From assembly GCF_900109345.1 (NCBI RefSeq), contig NZ_FNZN01000008.1:1-64000 (forward strand): a DNA stretch of 64,000 bases, written 5' to 3'. The notes under the pieces are model-generated. The model was given only the letters and a program-made list of their open reading frames with translations. It did no database searches and had not been told where the DNA came from. The DNA comes from Maribacter orientalis (GTDB taxonomy: Bacteria > Bacteroidota > Bacteroidia > Flavobacteriales > Flavobacteriaceae). Position numbers and translations under genes: made by a program. Shown here piece by piece: positions 12,001-17,586 of this stretch (within the stretch, counting starts at the first letter, position 1; each line of letters opens with the position of its first letter).

Positions 12001-13687
12001 TGGCATCAATCCCAAAGTTAAATTCTCCAGGAATATTTGTCGCTGGAAGACTTAACCAGTCGTTGAAGTTATCGGCAGTCGTGTTAACCGGATCATCTTC
12101 TATATTTAAAGCAATTGCCGTGGCTCCATCTCCAGAAAGGTTACTTAAAAAAGTAGCTGCTTCTCCGGCTGCTAAACTAGGACTGGCAGAATTGGGTGTA
12201 AAAGCCAATACCCCGTTTACGGGAGTTCCTGTACTTTCTGTTACTTCTATATGCGTGATCTTTGAATTAAAACCTCCTAAACCATTCATGGTTAAAGTAC
12301 CATCGGTAACCTGTACAATCATAGTGGCTACTCTGGTCTCTGTACTATTGGGACGGAAGGCTGGTATAATTGTATAGCCTTCCAAGGTAGCGGTATGACG
12401 ACTGTCTACATTCCCAGACCCCTTATCTCCCAAGCCTAAAGTAACCTCATAAATACCATTAGGAATTTCCAATTCCCAAAACAATTCGTTCTTTCTAGGT
12501 TGAGTATCTCCCCATCCAGCAATATTATCTCCTTGAAAATGCACCAGGGTACCTTCCAGTTTTTCTTGATTGGAAGCGGCGGCATATCCACCCCCTAAAC
12601 GGTTTCTTCCAACTCCCCCATCACCCGAAACGTCTATCGGAGTTCCGTTGGATAATAATTTCCAGCCATAGCTCCCTTCCACAGGAGAAGCTGGAAAAGC
12701 CAGACCATAATCTACCAGATAACCCGCCGGTGCTTCTGTGCTGGCATCCTGGAAGTTTACATGCGCTTCAAAACCAATGGTAGGTACTACACTTTCTGCT
12801 ATCCCAAAACTATCATAGGCAATTACCATAGAACCGCCTGTAGCCCTTCTTGTAGAAGTCATGATCCCAGCATAGGTTAATTCATCCGTTGCTCCATTAG
12901 CATCATGATCCACTCCTACTAAGAATTTAGCCGGCGCCGTAAGGAAATCTGTTGCGCCAGTTACCTGTATTTCTGCAGCTCCATCTAGAGAATAATACCC
13001 TGTAACGGAATTATCCGAAGGGTCTACGGAAATTCTAAAACTAATTGAAGTCACGCCACTAGTATTAAAATTGCTCGTATTAAGTTCGGCAATAGATAAA
13101 TTAGTCGTGTTCCCTGTACCATCCCCTTGCTCTATGGCTAGCTGTATTTTTTGTTGGGTTGCATTACTTTTAACCAATACCAACTTAGCAAAATTATTCT
13201 CATTCAGACCAAACCAAATCCCCGTTTGCTGCGAACCACTATCAGGTGTCGTACCTGCAAAATTAGGTTGTGCTATAGTCGCTGTAATATCAATAACATT
13301 GGTGGAGGTGACAAAACCTACTCCTAAGGCATTCATTTGTGAATTAGTAAATGTACTTTGAGGTGATCCCGAAAGCTGACTAAAATTAATTCCATTGGTT
13401 GCTGTTACATTTAAAGCACCCCCAGAGAAATCCAAATTCGCGCTAATAAGTCCTAGAACATTGTCATCGTTTATTGCCTCGTCTGCCGTTAAAGGGGATG
13501 AAGGTGGATCTACCATGGTAAATCCCGTATTTAGTATGCCGCCATCCGTTCCATTAAAATTTAGCTGAATTGGAAGTGAGGTTACTATTTCATCGCAATC
13601 TACAGAACTAATTGGTGAACAAGGTGATTGGCCAATGCTAGTTAGATAGGAAAAAGCAAAAACAATCAGTAGGGTAATTTTTCTCAT
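1..13687 (-). CDS. Giant multidomain secreted surface protein (malectin/cadherin/PKD), 3' end outside window
   Basis: One frame stays open from the ATG at 13687 to the window edge (at least 4,562 codons); I checked the same frame at about 10.86, 9.06, 5.04, 1.5 kb and at base 2. Residues 1-20 are a signal peptide (MRKITLLIVFAFSYLTSIGQ). Approximate order: lectin-like module beginning C-S-P-I-S (22-290), malectin-like (305-470), malectin (605-720), cadherin-like (about 850-935), second lectin-like (944-1200), second cadherin-like (about 1208-1295), third lectin-like (1549-1900), malectin-like (1930-2100), sugar-dehydrogenase-like propeller (2240-2690), ASH domain (2705-2800), DUF4114-like (2806-2990), ASH (3005-3110), DUF4114-like (3125-3290), malectin-like (3405-3570), OmpL47/Ig-like (3585-3670), DUF4114-like (3815-4010), putative Ig (4025-4110), cadherin-like (4118-4205), two PKD domains with WNFGDG/WDFGDG (4211-4380), malectin (4386 on). 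The parts are carbohydrate-binding or spacer folds, so a cell-surface adhesin or polysaccharide-binding role is inferred. A type IX secretion C-terminus would lie outside the window. No promoter was recognised upstream. Confidence 0.85.
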   Translation of the reverse strand, partial: MRKITLLIVFAFSYLTSIGQSPCSPISSVDCDEIVTSLPIQLNFNGTDGGILNTGFTMVDPPSSPLTADEAINDDNVLGLISANLDFSGGALNVTATNGINFSQLSGSPQSTFTNSQMNALGVGFVTSTNVIDITATIAQPNFAGTTPDSGSQQTGIWFGLNENNFAKLVLVKSNATQQKIQLAIEQGDGTGNTTNLSIAELNTSNFNTSGVTSISFRISVDPSDNSVTGYYSLDGAAEIQVTGATDFLTAPAKFLVGVDHDANGATDELTYAGIMTSTRRATGGSMVIAYDSFGIAESVVPTIGFEAHVNFQDASTEAPAGYLVDYGLAFPASPVEGSYGWKLLSNGTPIDVSGDGGVGRNRLGGGYAAASNQEKLEGTLVHFQGDNIAGWGDTQPRKNELFWELEIPNGIYEVTLGLGDKGSGNVDSRHTATLEGYTIIPAFRPNSTETRVATMIVQVTDGTLTMNGLGGFNSKITHIEVTESTGTPVNGVLAFTPNSASPSLAAGEAATFLSNLSGDGATAIALNIEDDPVNTTADNFNDWLSLPATNIPGEFNFGIDASTLAAADTRNTRIIATAAGFTPAILDADLTVIEAPIVPIASPFRMNVAGAEYTKDADLYQAEDVSYLVETQPTTVSNTSYMPYTVPGGHEDLYYPRRYGPEFSYNFPIANGTYTVAVHMVENFQTAANTRIFDVSFEGDVLIDNLDLFATYGKGGLAILSFDVEVTDEELNIDFLASINNGIVQAIEILQVAQSDQTDILSFVLVEQTGDAIIDATNHEISIEVANGTVLTTLSPTINLSDGATIDPVSGTNADLDDGLATYTVTAEDETTEQEWTVTITEEVIAAQPPVVLAQTFEVSELAAIGDVVGTVVATDADTDVADLTYAITSGNGDFAIDPDSGEITTVSLLDYAVTPQYTLTVEVSDGIDATSADMTIDLTDVCNPLSILPCEEVVVTLPVNLDFSTAVPNTIFDTNTSGTGFTAVLENSEARRAGDIAISDARLNGYEPSLLTLGGGTLAILSQGGIAYLNPPASNNNNNQINTLGVGLDNLSETITIKTTLLGITTGANSAQAGIWYGFDEDNFVKLNVNNDNVELRAERAGISENNTTDQLQDANVGASGADVVLEMVIDPTAFTVEAFYTIGTGARTSLGTLSLPANYFIGRDINVAGGQDNVSFAGIFATHRAGSQFTATFEDFSVEAASTVAQPPVVSAQTFEVSELAAIGDAVGTVVATDADTDVADLTYAITAGNGDFAIDPDSGEITTVSLLDYAVTPQYTLTVEVSDGIDATSADMTINVEEDIVVPPIVDFAFIEDFDVFTPSTGDLVALSNGDWLKQSGDEGLAGIPVLEEGLTPNTTHSLEINSASAIAVHDFQKLIDAPVSLEANVPFYYGTYFKVTQLGASDGNRIRVAIRVDDDGGVAGAGWVRQIIGNYGGFVARLGLAGSGSNMGQTAIAPDQLLQFVVKGVWDGASTISYQYTITPTLAEGDNTWIDASASQTASGTPKLARIFISSTSTANNGKIGPVRLSTDYTQVVTEEINETELFCSPLSTLDCDQIEQSIPLAIDFSSDNGNLSKSGFTMVLEPSARLAGDDAIADVNVPGYAASLISQSIDGLTVTSTKGLFYSQLSSQGTPNSANTNSQMNALGIGIDVPGVIFNISTSLLIPDFSLSAGNSAQQSGLWYGLDEDHIIKLVVFKTGDASRKIQLQVENMDNTTAATAYLEINTANIPSNPGDELSLRLELDPLSNTVSAYYAINDATEVLVSDGGGSSLAVPTNYFSGTSYNLADSNALLGFAGIFASHRNAAEDQSYSTIFKRFEITAEPELPQLSFDVSSLNFNGAVGSLITSKTVTLSTNTGNPVVILSPDPDANWLVLPSNPTLGSLEIGIAANLPIGSYSTTLYAIDQPDAGYINGELVISLEITEENNDFAVNVNFSDGATAPPTGYVRDYGLGYGDKGNGLIYGWMNTDGTVELDLTRNGRIRNYIVNNDDDLRVFTLMHMQYGDVGGANGESEEGIWEIEVPNGQYNVTVGVGDPDVDSPGTTPLHTINVEGTSLVSNYVPTGVAGASTRFTSGFATVLVSDGKLTVDATGGFNTKINSIRIVSANGGSQIPRVVSSTPTNGSINVSTGVNISANNLFLPNFDGIGNSGVDNATITNTTVKLIKNGSSTPLAAGVNGTGGGDAINLDPNLPLEPNTIYTFIIDGVLDNTGVAFDYYESTFTTGSSGGGGPTTDLDNVSFTNSGAVANGAQYSTLTIGPDNKLYGLVISGDIHRWTIETDGTLSNKETLNNWKSPSQGNYANRTSVGLVFDPNATASNLIAYLTHDSGGLNGAPAWDGNLSRLTGPNLENHDLILTQLPRSKKDHLTNSMAFKPGEPRVIYFNQGSNSAAGAPDNAWGNRRERLLSAANLRLDLDKLPEQNWPLNVKTTMDPAAINSVNLNSPTLTSTVGTYIEDGQTFTDDGTYNPFYVNAPLTLFATGIRNAYDLVWHSNGQLYIPTNGTAGGSNAPASINGTRRPDGTFYDHSNPSLFPVIQASNSNNVQKDWLFRIDPNTDLGFYGHPNPLLGQFVLNRGDADVNNGVYDGVQADINYRGAAFDFELNKSPNGVIEYKSNAENGNLKGAILVVRYSGGSDIIALVPDGPNGDILTAKTGIPGFSGFSDPLDLVEDVTNGNIYVSDFARNEIVLLKPSNQAIPTPLIVLNTEEIIGDAISNSSNYNEEIIISNLGNAVLSGITAEITGVNSNQFSFTGLPSSIDTQSSGSFNVLFTPTSNGPKYAELTISGTGAEAVVIALTGLGKAGTGGANEPSLQWVLDTQLGNGVINVGDTNPATNVLDLPNGTAYNDLLGDEISSQKFERATDAPITLELLSVYGPTTSNPVVAFGYYESGNAINTNELFTISNSPTSNGQTLNAPITGSTEFDPGLGTFGFYSRWPAFNNRQLYSEDVLNTFTGAIPHHVRVYELPGESNAYIIATEEHISGFDYQDVVVIARNIRPFGGLPKIAADPNELVFEITTNGQSPTTETKSVVVSNTGTEVLNISSVAIEGAFADQFNEVQPSGVASIEVGESITYTVTYAPDINGNNLGYQDASLVVQSDDSTNPSFSIGLFGLKKSGFEGGNEPPLQDVVNALGIGINVGWTNLSNGTNPNPVGDEVEVERWVKASDAPVNIIPVGRYSPAETIPFGWYTNDGSILTNEVGILDGTLPEAQTLYPDISDGASVFDPLGSVFGIYVESNVFNRTNYTEDAINTEVAHRTRIYPNKDRSGAIIENSYLVAFEDASNGDYQDYMFIIDNVIPYEDGILALNFNKSNLDFVASLNQLDVQSQQLSISRNGGITAQEITMLSSENWVVLPNSFDINSPFDIGVDISNLSRGTYQATITATAPNYEEASILINLNITNELVYTYQFNFQDPDDLEVSPIGYIDDIGLSYGIQNTSLGDLTYGWVLPGTSTPADAGANARNRNTGANDDVLVKTFTIIGHNTPASFPTRDWLLNIPNGTYSVNIMVAGDPDYTDSNHVLDVNGITLVDYNEGVIAQVDYQPFESTSLVEVTDGILRLGLNPNGDNAKVSYIRLAPVDISILPPTIVASFEGNSSAPNTYRGSVEVSLSATDESGSGGIASLEYSLDGNTLVNYTTPINVVGEGVHTLLVTAIDNNANSSDKTYEFTIDPATGALLAIENMTKVPGTDRGFPADDYYTFHRLGNPGAALVHDSNVMRLNNTGTGVLIVDEVIVSDDNDYSFELFDATGMQIAGPDFSIPVDSYVDVDVTFIGGTSTTNNGIFVENIEIVSNADNAIENMATLHGAYSPQPEGGDEINAQQVFDAFGFQTSMLSFVNDDGNVVPSPTTNPSSNFPNPENIDAGYEGDMILSSNFVQADPTKPVIGIQLSALHGGPGSNGAKFIGENDGNVVGGINFSHDANWYQTLLPKKGNTINFDTATLIDTPFRIDVSGQNTSGRTSSTGQELLGLRLYKVIDKNGDVIPNEYIAVMDFIADGCGAGSANCDWNDNTFYFINIRPEGVPTSLPIENLFVNVGEEFSLDISESFDSGYPGNILTYSVSNAQGNLPSWVKIDALSGILSGTPAIDAPVSVEVVVSAIDLNGLQTTTSLNILINLPPVAQDDEVTLFQNVETLLDELLTNDSEPNDQAFTITSIDTPLNGQAVIQEGGLAVLYTPNLDYVGADSFMYIIEDESGLTATATVSLTIAAENQAPVAVLESTIESGQAALFVEFTGANSSDENPGSLNYNWNFGDGLGTSTEINPSYTFTSAGQYTVVLTVTDTEGLFDSATKTITVSAPLNTAPIASATITPVAGVNSLEFNFSASDSSDLEGSISYLWDFGDGTTSTEEIVNHTYDAPGFFTVKLTVTDSESLTNSVSSEIEAKEPIVNNFALRINAGGPALVYQGEDYVADQYSVGGKSFTNASAQVPPLYRTERSASPPTFGYTIPLANGNYEITLHFAEIYWGATGGSTLGGANRRVFDVVIEGATVLDDFDINATVGTQTVTTRTFPVTITDGVLNMNFDAQGSDGVNEPKLSAIEIIGNSANELPVAVASANITSG
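9798..10067 (-). repeat. Copy 2 of a near-identical 270-bp cadherin-like repeat
   Basis: This copy matches 10878-11147 at a constant offset of 1,080 bases; I count seven mismatches in 270. It encodes a cadherin-like module ending in DGIDATSADMTI. It is GC-rich (about 55-58% in the lines counted) against about 37% just outside, so the repeat stands out as a composition island inside the giant gene. Confidence 0.9.
10878..11147 (-). repeat. Copy 1 of a near-identical 270-bp cadherin-like repeat
   Basis: Partner of 9798-10067 in the same orientation. The flanks diverge abruptly on both sides, so the duplicated unit is the cadherin-like module alone and not the following lectin-like module. The near identity suggests recent duplication or gene conversion. 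Confidence 0.9.
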
Positions 13688-13747
13688 AGTACTTTAAATT
13701 TATGGATTGGTAGATAAGCTTTTATTTGGTTTTTGTTTGAAACAAGA

Positions 13748-13786
13748 AAACCTTGAAAATAGCAAAATCGCCTACTTTCAAGGTTT
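13748..13786. repeat. 11-bp inverted repeat in the giant gene's upstream region
   Basis: AAACCTTGAAA (13748-13758) and TTTCAAGGTTT (13776-13786) are perfect complements separated by 17 bases, about 60 bases before the giant gene's ATG. It could form a hairpin in the leader or be an operator. There is no T-tract adjacent, so a terminator is less likely. Confidence 0.6.
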
Positions 13787-14060
13787 AGATATAAGTGATA
13801 AAAATGAACTACAGGTAAAAAAAATAATTTAAAAACCTGAGCCTTATATTGGTAAATTTTAATCATTCAGTAATATGGTTTTTACAAACCATAACTTACA
13901 TAGGTTAATTTAAATTCGTAAGTGGGGTACGAAATAAATAACATCTTTGAAGGGGGAAATTTTAAACTTGAAAATCTAAAATCACAAAAAATATATTAAT
14001 GACAAGGGTATGCATATAAGTTCGAAAAAAGGTGTCATGGTTTTTTATTACGGTAAAACG

Positions 14061-14099
14061 ATTTTATTGATCGACAAAGGGTAGAATTTTATTGATCGA
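14061..14099. repeat. Two direct copies of a 14-base ATTGATCGA-containing motif
   Basis: ATTTTATTGATCGA occurs at 14061-14074 and again at 14086-14099, 25 bases start to start. Each copy contains the palindromic core TCGA. Two copies spaced about 2.4 helical turns apart resemble tandem protein-binding sites, but nothing else supports that. Confidence 0.4.
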
Positions 14100-14432
14100 T
14101 TAATTAAATCTTAATTGTAAACGATTAAATAGTATAATTCCAGTAAGAATTAAAATATTAAACTTGCCTTATTGTATTAGAAAAAAAGATGGAATTCCAA
14201 AATTATAAACAACCGATAAACCTTTGTTTTAAAATCAATAAAAAAATTAAATCGATCATCTTAACCTATTAATTAAATGACTTTGTATTTCCTCTTTATG
14301 AGAGGATGTTCTAGGTTTTATTTTTAATGATAAACAAAAAGTACTTCTAATCGATATAAAAAAAATTAATACTATAAAGGTAGAGACAAAGTAAACCTAA
14401 TAAAGTTGAGGATTTTATTATTCAAGCAGCAT

Positions 14433-14963
14433 TTATAAGTGCTTCCCTTCTACCCCTTCGTAAAAATCATGGTATTTTTTAAAATCTGCTTCTTGATCAC
14501 CTGTAGGAATTAAAGGTTCAGAAATCTTTACTTCTTTTTTTCCATAATCAAATGCCACAAGCACAATAGGAACATTTGCCGTTTTCGCAATAAAATAAAA
14601 ACCAGTCTTCCATCGCTCTACTTTTTTTCTTGTGCCTTCGGGAGATAATGCCAATCTAAACTTTTTCCGTTCGTTAAAAATTTGAGCTGTTGCCTTTACC
14701 GTATCATTGGTTTTTGTGCGATCTATGGGCGCACCACCTGTCCACCTAAAGAACCAACCGAAGGGTGAATCAAATAAACTTTTCTTACCGATATAGTTTA
14801 TTTCTTCATTCCATACTTCTCGTACTAACAATCCTAAAAGAAAATCCCACCAACTCGTATGTGGCACTACTATAGCCACAAATTTATTCAAATGTGAAGG
14901 AAATTCTCCATTAAGTTTCCAACCAAGGATTTTGAAATAAATAAATTTTGCTATTTTCTGCAT
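14433..14963 (-). CDS. PlsC-like 1-acylglycerol-3-phosphate acyltransferase family protein
   Basis: A 176-residue protein of the glycerolipid acyltransferase family, which transfers acyl chains to a lysolipid or lipid A type acceptor at the inner membrane. The catalytic H-x4-D motif appears as HTSWWD near residue 36 and the substrate motif as SPEGTR near residue 108. It is shorter than a typical PlsC (about 240 residues) and lacks a clear N-terminal membrane segment, resembling the compact acyltransferases common in Bacteroidota. It is last in a minus-strand run with kdsB, an HAD phosphatase and a KdnB-like dehydrogenase, 61 bases after the latter, which hints at a lipid A or envelope lipid substrate. 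That substrate is inference. Confidence 0.8.
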   Translation of the reverse strand: MQKIAKFIYFKILGWKLNGEFPSHLNKFVAIVVPHTSWWDFLLGLLVREVWNEEINYIGKKSLFDSPFGWFFRWTGGAPIDRTKTNDTVKATAQIFNERKKFRLALSPEGTRKKVERWKTGFYFIAKTANVPIVLVAFDYGKKEVKISEPLIPTGDQEADFKKYHDFYEGVEGKHL

Positions 14964-15024
14964 GATATGAATGTTCCGAATATATAGTAAGCTAATTGGG
15001 TAAATCTATTTAAGCTAGACTAAA

Positions 15025-16152
15025 TTAAATCTTTTGATAAATAGCTTTTAGCTTTTTGACCGTTACTAACGACTTCCAATTTTTTCCTAAGGCATTTTCC
15101 CATAATGGTTCCATACCCATGGCGACAGATATCATTGTATCCATTTCAGATTCTGACAATTTAGTACAAACGCCTGTTGGTAATACAATTTGATGCTTTG
15201 AAAGCATTTTATTAAATAATACAACACCCTGAGGATAAAACTCTTCGAGATATTGAAAAACAAGGCAATTACCCAAACCGTGCTTAATTCCTAATACATA
15301 TCCTAAACCATAACTCATTGCATGGGCCACACCTACTTGAGAATAGGCTATACTCATACCGCCATGCCAAGATGCCATCATAAGTTTTTCTCTACTATCA
15401 GACTCTGATATATCCTCAAGAAATACTTCTTTACAGAGCTCTAAAGATTTCTCCCCATAACTTTTACTGAAGGCATTTAAAAATGTTCCATTAAGTGATT
15501 CAATACAATGAATAAAACAATCCATACCTGTATAAAACCACTGTTCTTTTGGCACTCCTTTTGTTAATTCTGGGTCTAAAACAACTTGGTCAAATGTGGT
15601 AAAATCTGAATTTATACCTAATTTTTTTTCTGGACCCAAAAGCACCGTTGTTCTAGAAACTTCAGCACCCGTGCCACTAATTGTAGGTATACCGACATGG
15701 TAAATTGATTGCTTATGTACCAAGTCCCAACCTTGATATTCTGAAGCACTCCCCTTATTAGTTAACATGATAGCAACCGCTTTGGACAAGTCTAATAAAG
15801 TACCGCCCCCTATACCAATAATACCTGAAGGCAATTCAGTAAACTTCTCTCGGATCATACTGACCAAAGCATCTACTTGATTTGTTTTTGGCTCTTCCTC
15901 CGCTGAAATTAAAATGATTTGATCACAGAATATACTTGGAATTCGATTAATAAGCTCATTTCCTTCAAAAACATCATCTACCAAATATATCATGGGAGCT
16001 TCTGAATGCTTCCGTTTTGGCATTAAAATATCTCCGAGGGTATTGAAACTACCCTTACCATAGACCACTCTAGGTACCATCGGAAAATTTCGATATTCCT
16101 GCGAAGCTTTAGTTGGTATATTCTTCAATGCTATTTCTTTTTTTACTTCCAT
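15025..16152 (-). CDS. kdnB: Iron-containing alcohol dehydrogenase, KdnB-like (Kdo 8-oxidase candidate)
   Basis: A 375-residue protein of the iron-dependent alcohol dehydrogenase family. The nucleotide-binding GIGGGTLLDLSKA and the signature GIPTISGTGAEVSRT are intact, with a metal-ligand histidine region MDCFIHCIESL and further histidines in GVAHAMSYGLGY and GIKHGLGN. Members with this pattern, exemplified by KdnB of Shewanella oneidensis, oxidise C8 of 3-deoxy-D-manno-octulosonate so that an aminotransferase (KdnA) can make 8-amino-Kdo. The neighbours support this: kdsB, which activates Kdo or 8-amino-Kdo, lies two genes upstream, with only 5 bases between the HAD gene and this one. No KdnA-like aminotransferase is in the window. 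The family is certain; the exact substrate is inferred. Confidence 0.75.
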   Translation of the reverse strand: MEVKKEIALKNIPTKASQEYRNFPMVPRVVYGKGSFNTLGDILMPKRKHSEAPMIYLVDDVFEGNELINRIPSIFCDQIILISAEEEPKTNQVDALVSMIREKFTELPSGIIGIGGGTLLDLSKAVAIMLTNKGSASEYQGWDLVHKQSIYHVGIPTISGTGAEVSRTTVLLGPEKKLGINSDFTTFDQVVLDPELTKGVPKEQWFYTGMDCFIHCIESLNGTFLNAFSKSYGEKSLELCKEVFLEDISESDSREKLMMASWHGGMSIAYSQVGVAHAMSYGLGYVLGIKHGLGNCLVFQYLEEFYPQGVVLFNKMLSKHQIVLPTGVCTKLSESEMDTMISVAMGMEPLWENALGKNWKSLVTVKKLKAIYQKI

Positions 16153-16157
16153 TAGTA

Positions 16158-16856
16158 TTAAACATATTCCAGAATATCGGTCAAGGTAGAAATTGTCATG
16201 TAACCGTTATTCTCAATTGGTTCTTTTACTTCTTCATGTTCCCAAGTAGTATGAAAAGGTACATGTATGGCACGTGCTCCTATTTCTACCAAAGGCAACA
16301 CATCAGATTTTAAAGAATTACCAATCATTAAAAACTCACTTGGCGATATCTGCAAATGCTCAAGTAAATCACTATAATTTTTCTCCTTTTTATCACTCAA
16401 CACTTCAACATGATGAAAATACTCAGAAAGTCCGGATCTTTCTAATTTACGTTCTTGATCTAACAGGTCTCCTTTGGTTAAAACTATTAGTCGATATTTA
16501 TCTTTCAAACTCTTCAAAACCTCTTCAACGCCATTTAATAACTCTACAGGCTTTGAAATCATCTCCTTTCCTAAATCTAACAAAGCGCCTATTGTTTTAG
16601 AAGAAACCTCATTATTTGATAGATCTAGGGCACATTCTATCATAGATAACATAAAACCCTTTATTCCATAGCCATACAAATCAAGATTTTTTATCTCTGT
16701 CCTAAATAACTCTTGGTCAATTTTATTCTTGGTCTCGTATTTTTCCAATAAATCTGCAAACTTATTCTCGGTGTCCCGAAAATAAGTTTCATTCACCCAT
16801 AACGTATCATCGGCATCGAAACCAATAACATGTATTCCTTCAAAATTTATTTCCAT
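16158..16856 (-). CDS. HAD-family hydrolase (phosphatase)
   Basis: A 232-residue haloacid dehalogenase-like hydrolase. Motif I is DADDT near residue 15, where the first Asp is the nucleophile and the second the general acid. A helical cap follows at about 20-100, then motif II in LIVLTKGD, a conserved Lys in the DKKEKNY segment and motif IV in MIGNSLKSD. This is the subfamily I layout of YjjG-type phosphatases. Its start overlaps the end of kdsB by about 10 bases and it is followed after 5 bases by the KdnB-like gene. It may dephosphorylate a sugar intermediate of this cluster, but it does not resemble the small cap-less KdsC Kdo-8-phosphate phosphatase. The substrate is unknown. Confidence 0.85.
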   Translation of the reverse strand: MEINFEGIHVIGFDADDTLWVNETYFRDTENKFADLLEKYETKNKIDQELFRTEIKNLDLYGYGIKGFMLSMIECALDLSNNEVSSKTIGALLDLGKEMISKPVELLNGVEEVLKSLKDKYRLIVLTKGDLLDQERKLERSGLSEYFHHVEVLSDKKEKNYSDLLEHLQISPSEFLMIGNSLKSDVLPLVEIGARAIHVPFHTTWEHEEVKEPIENNGYMTISTLTDILEYV

Positions 16857-17575
16857 GCGGCCTGTGCTTTTTTTAAATCTTCTGGTGTATCTATTTCAAT
16901 TCCTTGAACATTAGTTTCTACCATTTTAATCTTCTTCCCATATTCTAAATAACGTATGGCTTCAATTTTTTCGGTTGCTTCTAATTGTAGCATTGGTAAT
17001 CGTTGAAAATCCATCAAAGCACTTTTTCTAAATGCATATATTCCTTTATGCTTAAAATAGGTTGTGTTTGCGTTTTTGGCTCTGGGATAAGGTATTGGTG
17101 ACCTCGAAAAATATAACGCGAAATTTCTATTATCAACTATAACTTTTACCGTATTTGGATTATTAATCTCTTCTTCATCGGTAATCTTAACCATTAGAGA
17201 GGCTAAATCGATTTCTTTATGAACATCACTTTCGAATACCTTTAATACACCTTCTAAACTTTCACGATCTGTAAAAGGTTCATCACCCTGTACATTTACA
17301 ATAATATCAACATCCATTTGAATTACCGCCTCGGCAATACGATCACTACCACAATCATGTTCTGTTTTACTCATTATGGCCAAACCACCTTCTTTAACTA
17401 TAGTATCATATATGATTTCACTATCGGTTACTACATAAACCTCATCGAATAATTTGGTTTGTATTGCAGCTTGATAGGTTCGTAAAATGACCGGTTTACC
17501 AGCCAAATCTTGCATTAATTTTGCAGGAAATCTCGACGCCGCATATCGGGCAGGAATCATTGCTATTATTTTCAA
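16847..17575 (-). CDS. kdsB: 3-deoxy-manno-octulosonate cytidylyltransferase (CMP-Kdo synthetase)
   Basis: A 242-residue cytosolic nucleotidyltransferase that couples CTP to Kdo (or 8-amino-Kdo) for lipopolysaccharide inner-core synthesis. The N-terminal [15 protein letters not shown] motif binds [11 protein letters not shown] near residue 95 carries the metal-binding Asp, and HKGIYAFR and the Glu-rich [14 protein letters not shown] segment are also family hallmarks. The start is TTG at 17575: beginning at the first ATG (17560) would remove residues of the first beta strand. It lies 11 bases after the DUF4126 gene and overlaps the HAD gene, so it is probably in one transcript with both. With a KdnB-like enzyme nearby it may be the 8-amino-Kdo-preferring type. 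Confidence 0.93.
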   Translation of the reverse strand: MKIIAMIPARYAASRFPAKLMQDLAGKPVILRTYQAAIQTKLFDEVYVVTDSEIIYDTIVKEGGLAIMSKTEHDCGSDRIAEAVIQMDVDIIVNVQGDEPFTDRESLEGVLKVFESDVHKEIDLASLMVKITDEEEINNPNTVKVIVDNRNFALYFSRSPIPYPRAKNANTTYFKHKGIYAFRKSALMDFQRLPMLQLEATEKIEAIRYLEYGKKIKMVETNVQGIEIDTPEDLKKAQAAWK

Positions 17576-17586
17576 CTAAATCTATT

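Larger units (their letters stand above)
13688..14432. other. 745-bp non-coding stretch upstream of the giant gene
   Basis: This AT-rich gap lies between the start of the giant gene and the end of the acyltransferase gene, both on the minus strand. It contains the inverted repeat at 13748-13786 and the direct repeats at 14061-14099. A 60-codon minus frame ending at 13684 shows no recognisable protein signal and is not called. I looked for the Bacteroidota -7 box (TAnnTTTG) on the minus strand and found no clear match. I recognise no structured RNA here. Confidence 0.6.

Noticed and set aside
15..13361. Many plus-strand reading frames of 60-140 codons across 1-13.4 kb
   Set aside because: They lie antisense to one continuous minus-strand frame with recognisable domains and a signal peptide; none shows a known protein pattern.
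13684..13866. A 60-codon minus frame just before the giant gene
   Set aside because: Low-complexity, no recognisable features, overlaps the giant gene's start and the inverted repeat.
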